Positions 58,948 to 64,000 of a DNA stretch of 64,000 bases are shown here, in pieces. This DNA comes from Mesorhizobium intechi (GTDB taxonomy: Bacteria; Pseudomonadota; Alphaproteobacteria; Rhizobiales; Rhizobiaceae): assembly GCF_002879535.1 (NCBI RefSeq), contig NZ_PNOT02000169.1:37444-101443 (forward strand), in the 5' to 3' direction. A model generated the notes under the pieces. It had not been told where the DNA came from, ran no database searches, and was given only the letters and a program-made list of their open reading frames with translations. A program made the position numbers and the translations under genes. Each line of letters begins with the position of its first letter. Within the stretch, counting starts at the first letter, position 1.

Positions 58948-60587
58948 ACGCTTCCGCCCAGACCAAGGAGATCGAGGCGTTCCTCGCCTTTCTCCAGGGC
59001 GAGAAAGTGCTGAGCGCGCATGCCGCCCAGCGTGCCTTGGGGGCATCGCGGACATCGGGGCATCCCTTCGATACGGTGATGACCGAACTCGGGCTGATCG
59101 GCGAGTTGGAGCTAGCCAGCAGCCTCAGCCGCTACCTCGAAGCACCGACGCTGGTCGAGATCCCCGAACAGGTCAGCCCCGAAATGCTGGCAAGCGTGCC
59201 GCTGGCCTATCTCAGGGAAAACGCCATCCTGCCGCTGCAGATGGACGCCGAACGGCTGGTCGTCGCCGTGGCTGATCCCTTCTCCTCGGCCACCATCGAT
59301 GCATTGGCCTTCCACTATGAGCGGACCCTGGCGCTGCGCATCTTGCCAAGGCGCATGATCGCCGAATGCATCGACCGCATCGAGCAATCGGCGCTGGCTG
59401 CCGTTTCGAATGGCGGCGGCAGTGGTGAAATCCTGGATTTCGGCCCGGACGACCTCGAGCGGCTGAAGGATTTTGCCCGTGAGGCGCCGATCGTGCGCTT
59501 CGTCGCCGAGACCATCCACAAGGCGGTCGACGCGAGAGCCACCGACATTCACATCGAGCCGCTGGAGGACCATGTCCGCATCCGCTTCAGGCATGACGGC
59601 ATGCTGTCCACCGTCGACACCGCGTCGATCGCGATGCTGTCCGGCATCTCCACCCGTATCAAGATCCTGTCGCGCCTCAACATCGCCGAACGGCGCCTGC
59701 CGCAGGACGGCCGCATGCGCATCGCCGTGCGCGGCAGGGATGTCGACCTGCGCGTCTCGGTCATTCCGTCCATTCACGGCGAGGCCATCGTACTGCGCAT
59801 TCTCGATCGCGCCGGCGTCGAATTGAAGCTGGAGAAGCTTGGCTTCGATGGTGCCGCGCAGGCCAAGATCCGTCACATGTCGCAGGCGGCCAATGGCATC
59901 GTGCTGATCACCGGGCCGACCGGCAGTGGCAAGACGACGACGCTCTACTCGATCCTTGCCGAGCGCTCGCGGCCGGACGTCAAGATTTTCACGGTCGAGG
60001 ATCCGGTCGAGTACCGCATGACCGGCATCACCCAGCTGCAGGTCAATCCGGCGATCGACCTCGACTTTGCCGCCGCGCTGCGCTCAATCCTGCGCCAGGA
60101 TCCCGACATCATCCTGCTCGGGGAAATCCGCGACCGCGAGACGGCGCAGGTGGCGGTGCAGGCGGCCTTGACCGGCCATCTGGTGTTCTCGACACTGCAC
60201 ACCAACAGTGCCGCAGGCGCGCTGACGCGGCTGCGCGACATGGGCATCGACGGCTATCTGCTCGGCGCGACGATCCGCGGCGTCATCGCGCAGCGGCTGT
60301 TGCGGCGTATCTGCCCGACCTGCCGGGGCGCCGAGCAGACCGGTCCGGCCTGCCGCACCTGCAACGGCTCCGGCTACAGCGGCCGTACCGTGACCTATGA
60401 AATGCTGCAGGTGTCGCCGCGCATCGCCGGGCTTATCGATGAAGGCGCCGGCGAAATGGAGATCGGCCGCATTGCGGCCGAGGACGACCTCGTGCCGATG
60501 TCTGTCCACGCAACCACCCTTGCCCGAGCGCAGGTCACCACGATGGACGAGGTCCGCCGTGTCATTGATCTAGCGGGAGGTGACTGA
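58944..60587 (+). CDS. gspE: Type II secretion ATPase GspE
   Basis: A 547-residue secretion ATPase. An N1E-like domain (about 1-140) precedes the RecA-like core with Walker A GPTGSGKT at 324-331, Asp box DPDIILLGEIRDRET, and His box TGHLVFSTLHTNSAAGAL. The C-terminal zinc element has four cysteines (CPTCRGAEQTGPACRTC). Residues AREAPIVRFVAETIHKAVD and RATDIHIEPLEDHVRIRFR are the family signature. Powers pseudopilus assembly. ATGA overlap with gspK. Confidence 0.95.
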   Translation: MNASAQTKEIEAFLAFLQGEKVLSAHAAQRALGASRTSGHPFDTVMTELGLIGELELASSLSRYLEAPTLVEIPEQVSPEMLASVPLAYLRENAILPLQMDAERLVVAVADPFSSATIDALAFHYERTLALRILPRRMIAECIDRIEQSALAAVSNGGGSGEILDFGPDDLERLKDFAREAPIVRFVAETIHKAVDARATDIHIEPLEDHVRIRFRHDGMLSTVDTASIAMLSGISTRIKILSRLNIAERRLPQDGRMRIAVRGRDVDLRVSVIPSIHGEAIVLRILDRAGVELKLEKLGFDGAAQAKIRHMSQAANGIVLITGPTGSGKTTTLYSILAERSRPDVKIFTVEDPVEYRMTGITQLQVNPAIDLDFAAALRSILRQDPDIILLGEIRDRETAQVAVQAALTGHLVFSTLHTNSAAGALTRLRDMGIDGYLLGATIRGVIAQRLLRRICPTCRGAEQTGPACRTCNGSGYSGRTVTYEMLQVSPRIAGLIDEGAGEMEIGRIAAEDDLVPMSVHATTLARAQVTTMDEVRRVIDLAGGD

Positions 60588-61804
60588 TGCCGGCCTTTGC
60601 CTATCGCGCCTACCTGGCCGACGGCTCGACGGAGGCGGGTGTTCTCGATGCGTCGACCAAACAGGACGCCGCCCGAAAATTGGCGCAGCAGGGCCGCCGG
60701 TCCTACCATCTTGCGCCGGTGAACAGCGAAAGGCCGCAGCTGCGCCTGCCGGGGCGCAGCGCGCTGACGCTGACCCGCAGGGTCGACCTCAGCCGCTTGT
60801 TCTCCGAGCTTTCGGTCCTCCTGAATGCCGGCTTCACGGTCGACCGCGCCCTGGGTGCGGTCATCTCCGGCGAAGCCAACCGGCAACGGCGCCAGCAGCT
60901 GCAATCGGTGCTTGACCTGACCACCGGCGGCCGGCCGATCGCCGAAGCCTTTGCTGCCTTGCCGGGCATCACCCCGGACGTTGCCGCCTTGCTTGCCAGC
61001 GGCGAGCGCAGCGGCAAGATGGCCTTTATCTGCCAGCGGCTGGCGGACACGTTCGAGGCGACGGCCAAGCGCCGCGCCGCGATCATCGAGGCGCTGGCCT
61101 ATCCGGCCTTCCTGCTCTTGGTCATGAGCGGCGCGCTGGTTATTCTGGCAACGGTCCTGGTCCCGGCGCTGGAGCCGATCTTCGAGGGCTCCTCCGCCCC
61201 CAAGCCGTTCACCATGACCATGCTTTCCGCCTTCGGCACGGTGTTCCGCGATTACCCCTTCGTTTTCCCGCTGGCTGCGGTGCTTGGCCTGCTCTGTTAT
61301 CTCCTGCTGTCCCGTTCCGCCGGCGCCAGAAGACAGCTTTCGCGATGGCTGTTGAAGATCCCGCTGATCGGCACGCTGGTCAGGGACGCCGTGATCGCGC
61401 GTTATCTTGAAACGCTGGCGCTGCTGCTCGGCAATGGCGTGGCGATGACCGAGGCGCTTGGCCTTGCCGCCAATGTTTCCAGGCAGAGTTCGCTGGCGGC
61501 AAGCTTTGCATCGATCGAGGACAATGTCGCCAATGGCGCCCGCCTGCACGGCGCGATCGTCAAGGCAGGGATTTTCGATCACGCGACAGTCTCGCTGGTC
61601 TCCCTTGGCGAAGAGGCCAACGCCCTTCCCGTGGTGCTGGATCGCGCCGCCAGGATGCTTCAGCTGACGCTGACGCGGCGCATCGACACCGTGCTGAAGC
61701 TGTTGACGCCGGCGCTGACGATCTCGCTCGGCTTTCTCGTCGGCAGCCTGGTCATTTCGGTGATGACGACGATCCTCAGCATCAACGATCTGGCGCTGCA
61801 ATGA
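60587..61804 (+). CDS. gspF: Type II secretion inner-membrane platform protein GspF
   Basis: A 405-residue polytopic protein with two GspF repeats: LSRLFSELSVLLNAGFTVDR and ARYLETLALLLGNGVAMTEA, each followed by a cytoplasmic four-helix bundle. Three membrane segments lie near 175-200, 225-245 and 375-395. The start shares one base with the gspE stop. It turns ATPase motion into pilin extrusion. Confidence 0.94.
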   Translation: MPAFAYRAYLADGSTEAGVLDASTKQDAARKLAQQGRRSYHLAPVNSERPQLRLPGRSALTLTRRVDLSRLFSELSVLLNAGFTVDRALGAVISGEANRQRRQQLQSVLDLTTGGRPIAEAFAALPGITPDVAALLASGERSGKMAFICQRLADTFEATAKRRAAIIEALAYPAFLLLVMSGALVILATVLVPALEPIFEGSSAPKPFTMTMLSAFGTVFRDYPFVFPLAAVLGLLCYLLLSRSAGARRQLSRWLLKIPLIGTLVRDAVIARYLETLALLLGNGVAMTEALGLAANVSRQSSLAASFASIEDNVANGARLHGAIVKAGIFDHATVSLVSLGEEANALPVVLDRAARMLQLTLTRRIDTVLKLLTPALTISLGFLVGSLVISVMTTILSINDLALQ

Positions 61805-62274
61805 CCGCCGCTCCCGCAGCCGACACGCAGGCACACGCAACGGCGGGGTTCACCCTGGTCGAGATGCTGGTGGTGCTGGCGATCATGGCGCTTGTCGCCG
61901 CCATCGCCGCACCGGGGCTGGTCGGCCACTATCGCACCAAGAGCCTGGAGACGGTGGCCGGCGAGATCACCATGCGGTTGCGCCTGTCGCGCACGTCGGC
62001 CATCGCCACCGCCCGGCCGAAGCAGGTCCTTGTCGATCTGGGTAGCCGTCTCATCCGTTTCGGCGAGCGAGACAATCTTGTCTTGCCGGACGATGTCAAA
62101 ATGACCGTCGTCACCGGCCGGGAGACTGTCGTCGCCGACCGGCAGACGGTGCTGACCTTCCTTCCCGACGGCCGCGCTTCCGGCATGGACATCACGCTGC
62201 AGCAAAAAGGCCGGACCGCGCGAATAGGGGTCAACTGGCTGACAGGGCTTCCGACATGGCGGGCCCTGCCGTGA
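61801..62274 (+). CDS. gspH: Type II secretion minor pseudopilin GspH
   Basis: A 157-residue prepilin-like protein. The cleavage motif AGFTLVEMLVVLAIMALVAA begins at residue 16 (cleavage after Gly17, Glu at +5). A globular GspH/FimT domain follows, including MRLRLSRTSAIATARPKQVL and VLTFLPDGRASGMDI. ATGA overlap with gspF. Confidence 0.88.
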   Translation: MTAAPAADTQAHATAGFTLVEMLVVLAIMALVAAIAAPGLVGHYRTKSLETVAGEITMRLRLSRTSAIATARPKQVLVDLGSRLIRFGERDNLVLPDDVKMTVVTGRETVVADRQTVLTFLPDGRASGMDITLQQKGRTARIGVNWLTGLPTWRALP

Positions 62275-62630
62275 CCGCGCCATTGTCCCAACCGTCATCC
62301 GAAGATGGATTCTCGATCCTGGAGATGATCGTCGCCATGACGATCCTGGCGCTCGTGCTGGGCATCGCCAGCCAGTCGATCGTGCTGGCCAGCCGCAGCA
62401 TTGCCGCGGCCAAGCGCCAGGTCGAAGCGGCCAGAACGGTTCGCATGATGCTGGCCGACTATGAGGCCCGGGCACAGACCGCGGCGCAACCCGGCTGGAC
62501 CCTGAAGACCCGCACGATAGACGTCGCGAAAGCGAAAGTGACCGCCGTTCTCATCGAAAAGCCGGGCGGCGCGTTTCCAGGCGGGCCGTTTCTGACCTTT
62601 GTGCCGGCGCAAGGCCCGGTCGCGCCATGA
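62256..62630 (+). CDS. gspI: Type II secretion minor pseudopilin GspI
   Basis: A 124-residue minor pseudopilin with cleavage motif DGFSILEMIVAMTILALVLG near residue 17 (Glu at +5) and a short C-terminal domain typical of GspI. The ATG at 62256 overlaps gspH by 19 bp; a GTG at 62271, coupled to the gspH stop as GTGA, is an equally good start and gives a 119-residue protein. Confidence 0.82.
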   Translation: MAGPAVTAPLSQPSSEDGFSILEMIVAMTILALVLGIASQSIVLASRSIAAAKRQVEAARTVRMMLADYEARAQTAAQPGWTLKTRTIDVAKAKVTAVLIEKPGGAFPGGPFLTFVPAQGPVAP

Positions 62631-63340
62631 GCTTCTCCCGCGCTCGGACGAAGGCCCGCGCCATCCGCCGCCATATTGCAGGCTCTGCCTGTCTGGGCGT
62701 CAATGCGCATCCGGGAGCCTCGGCACCGGTGGCGGGTTTTGCGCTCATCGATGTGTTGGTGGGCCTGGCGCTGATCGGCGTCATCACATCGCTGATGATG
62801 GTCTTTCTCGGCCAGGCGCGAACGATGATACGCATCGAAAAGGCTACCGAGTTCCAGATGGAGGTCGACGCCGCATCGCGGTTTCTCGAGACGGCGATAA
62901 ATCATGCCGAGGCTTTGCCCCTGTCGAAATCGTCGCCGGACCAGGTGCTCTATCTCAGCGGCGACGGTGCCCGGATCGAGTTCAATGCCGTTCAGGCGAT
63001 CGGTTTCAAATCCACCGCATTGCGCGAGATTGCCGTCTCGCTCGGCGACGGGGGCCAGACGGGGATGGCGCTGGCCATCGTCCAGAAAACGCGGCGCGGC
63101 GGCAAACCCGGCGCGGCGGTGTCGGGCGAACGGGTGCGGCTGATCGGCGGCGTGAGTGCCATGAAGTTCGAGTATCTCGACAACGCGCTGGCGCCGCCAT
63201 CGTGGCTGCCGGGCTGGAATGCGCCGCGACGACTGCCCGCCGCCGTGCGCTTCACCCTTTCGGTGGTACTCGATGGCGCGGCCTATTCATCGCGAGGCTT
63301 TGCCCGCCTCGATCTGGCCGGCCCCCCTCGCACGAATTGA
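62627..63340 (+). CDS. gspJ: Type II secretion minor pseudopilin GspJ
   Basis: A 237-residue protein with an unusually long 37-residue leader, then AGFALIDVLVGLALIGVITS. Position +5 is Asp rather than the usual Glu. The globular part has the GspJ-like VRLIGGVSAMKFEYLDNALA and WLPGWNAPRRLPAAVRFTLS stretches. ATGA overlap with gspI. It is the last plus-strand gene of the cluster. Confidence 0.85.
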   Translation: MSFSRARTKARAIRRHIAGSACLGVNAHPGASAPVAGFALIDVLVGLALIGVITSLMMVFLGQARTMIRIEKATEFQMEVDAASRFLETAINHAEALPLSKSSPDQVLYLSGDGARIEFNAVQAIGFKSTALREIAVSLGDGGQTGMALAIVQKTRRGGKPGAAVSGERVRLIGGVSAMKFEYLDNALAPPSWLPGWNAPRRLPAAVRFTLSVVLDGAAYSSRGFARLDLAGPPRTN

Positions 63341-63359
63341 GCGCGCTCTGCGGCCGCCG

Positions 63360-63827
63360 TCAGTTGGTGACGTCCTGATCCTCGCCGGTTCCGTCGGGCT
63401 TGCCGTCCTTGCCAAGGCTGCGGATGACCACGCCGCTGGCATCGGCCTTCACTTCGTAGGAGTAGGGCCTGCCCCATGGATCCTTGAGGCCGGTGCTTCC
63501 CTTGAGATAAGGCCCGTTCCAGCGCGTTTCACCGGCAGGCTGCGCGACCAGGGCGTTGAGCCCTTCTTCGTCGGTCGGGTATTTCGCATTGTCGACATAG
63601 TAGAGTTCGAGCGCGCTTTCGATGTTGCGGATCTGCGCTTTGGCCGCATTGGTCCTGGCCGCGCCGAGATAGCGCAGCACCTGTGGCGCCGCCAGCGTGG
63701 CGATCAGGGCGATGATGGCGAGCACGACCAGAAGCTCGACCAGGGTGAAGCCGCCTTCGCGATCATCGCGGTTGCGGCCCATTTTTTCGGATTGAAGCTT
63801 TTCGGAGGGTTGAAGAAAGCGCATCAT
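63360..63827 (-). CDS. gspG: Type II secretion major pseudopilin GspG
   Basis: A 155-residue major pseudopilin. A leader of 26 residues precedes GGFTLVELLVVLAIIALIAT (Glu at +5). The GspG-specific C-terminal part has ALELYYVDNAKYPTDEEGL, WNGPYLKG and KDPWGRPYSYEV. Two ATGs are adjacent at the start. It is encoded opposite to the rest of the pseudopilin genes, 19 bp from gspJ, and shares one base with the prepilin peptidase stop. Confidence 0.94.
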   Translation of the reverse strand: MMRFLQPSEKLQSEKMGRNRDDREGGFTLVELLVVLAIIALIATLAAPQVLRYLGAARTNAAKAQIRNIESALELYYVDNAKYPTDEEGLNALVAQPAGETRWNGPYLKGSTGLKDPWGRPYSYEVKADASGVVIRSLGKDGKPDGTGEDQDVTN

Positions 63828-64000
63828 CAGAGCAGTCCCATGTCTAGACCTGCAAATTGCTCCAGCGCCCAGCTTGCGCCGAGGCCGATGGCGATGAACG
63901 GACCGAAGGCGACGCGGGCCCGCGCTGCCGCCGGCCCTGTCGCGACCACTTGCCCGCCGACGAACAGCAACGCGCTGGCGCTGGCGATGAACAGCAGCAC
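63827..64000 (-). CDS. Prepilin peptidase (A24 family), C-terminal fragment at the window edge
   Basis: The last 57 codons are visible, with the family's final segment RVAFGPFIAIGLGASWALEQ. The preceding residues form a hydrophobic span. The gene runs in from beyond the right edge and ends in the gspG start codon (TGATG). It would cleave and methylate the pseudopilins of this cluster. The catalytic aspartates lie outside the window. Confidence 0.85.
   Translation of the reverse strand: MLLFIASASALLFVGGQVVATGPAAARARVAFGPFIAIGLGASWALEQFAGLDMGLL

Overview
The window is a high-GC alphaproteobacterial chromosome segment. A Rhizobiales origin, most likely Mesorhizobium, is suggested by a small DUF768-type protein (10399-10611), an ExoF-like export protein next to PrsD/PrsE-like type I secretion genes, HWE-type histidine kinase signalling and an arginase/ornithine cyclodeaminase pair. 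This placement comes from gene content read by eye; no database search was possible.

About 0.8-43.8 kb is one large surface-polysaccharide locus. Its left arm (1.6-15.2 kb, mostly minus strand) is unusual. It holds a free acyl carrier protein, an AMP-forming acyl ligase, an asparagine-synthetase-like amidotransferase, an NAD-synthetase-like enzyme and two paralogous A-T-TE synthetases (adenylation, carrier, thioesterase; no condensation domain). These are interleaved with a small P-loop kinase, the DUF768 protein and an RTX protein with a glycosidase-like front half. The central plus-strand operon (15.5-24.5 kb) encodes a GT4 glycosyltransferase, a Wzy-like polymerase, a second AsnB-like protein, a Wzz/BY-kinase-like protein whose kinase motifs look degraded, and a fusion of a P-loop kinase to a Wzx-like flippase. 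An ExoZ-like acyltransferase follows. Then come a UDP-glucuronate-4-epimerase-like gene and three signalling genes (PAS-LuxR, HWE kinase, NarL-type regulator). The next operon (31.6-38.8 kb) encodes sugar nucleotidyltransferase, DegT aminotransferase, initiating sugar-phosphate transferase, LegB-like 4,6-dehydratase, a secreted propeller-like protein, an ExoF-like export protein and a methyltransferase. The locus closes with a type I secretion ABC transporter and adaptor, and a long coiled-coil protein.

A plausible reading is that a short, amino-sugar-containing repeat unit is made on a lipid carrier, flipped, polymerised and exported by a Wzx/Wzy system. It may be decorated by a carrier-protein-based amino-acid or acyl module, and remodelled by an RTX enzyme exported by the nearby type I system.

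From 44.4 to 55.5 kb the content is metabolic: glmS; arginase and ornithine cyclodeaminase with a divergent Lrp-type regulator; a GntR regulator; a LysR regulator divergent from an SBF-like transporter; an SDR pseudogene; and a divergent pair of a DapA-like lyase and a proline-racemase-family protein that suggests hydroxyproline catabolism. A serine hydrolase follows. From 55.8 kb to the end is a compact type II secretion cluster: gspL-M-C-K-E-F-H-I-J on plus, and gspG plus a truncated prepilin peptidase on minus. No secretin gene is in view. No tRNA, rRNA, CRISPR array or intact insertion sequence was found.
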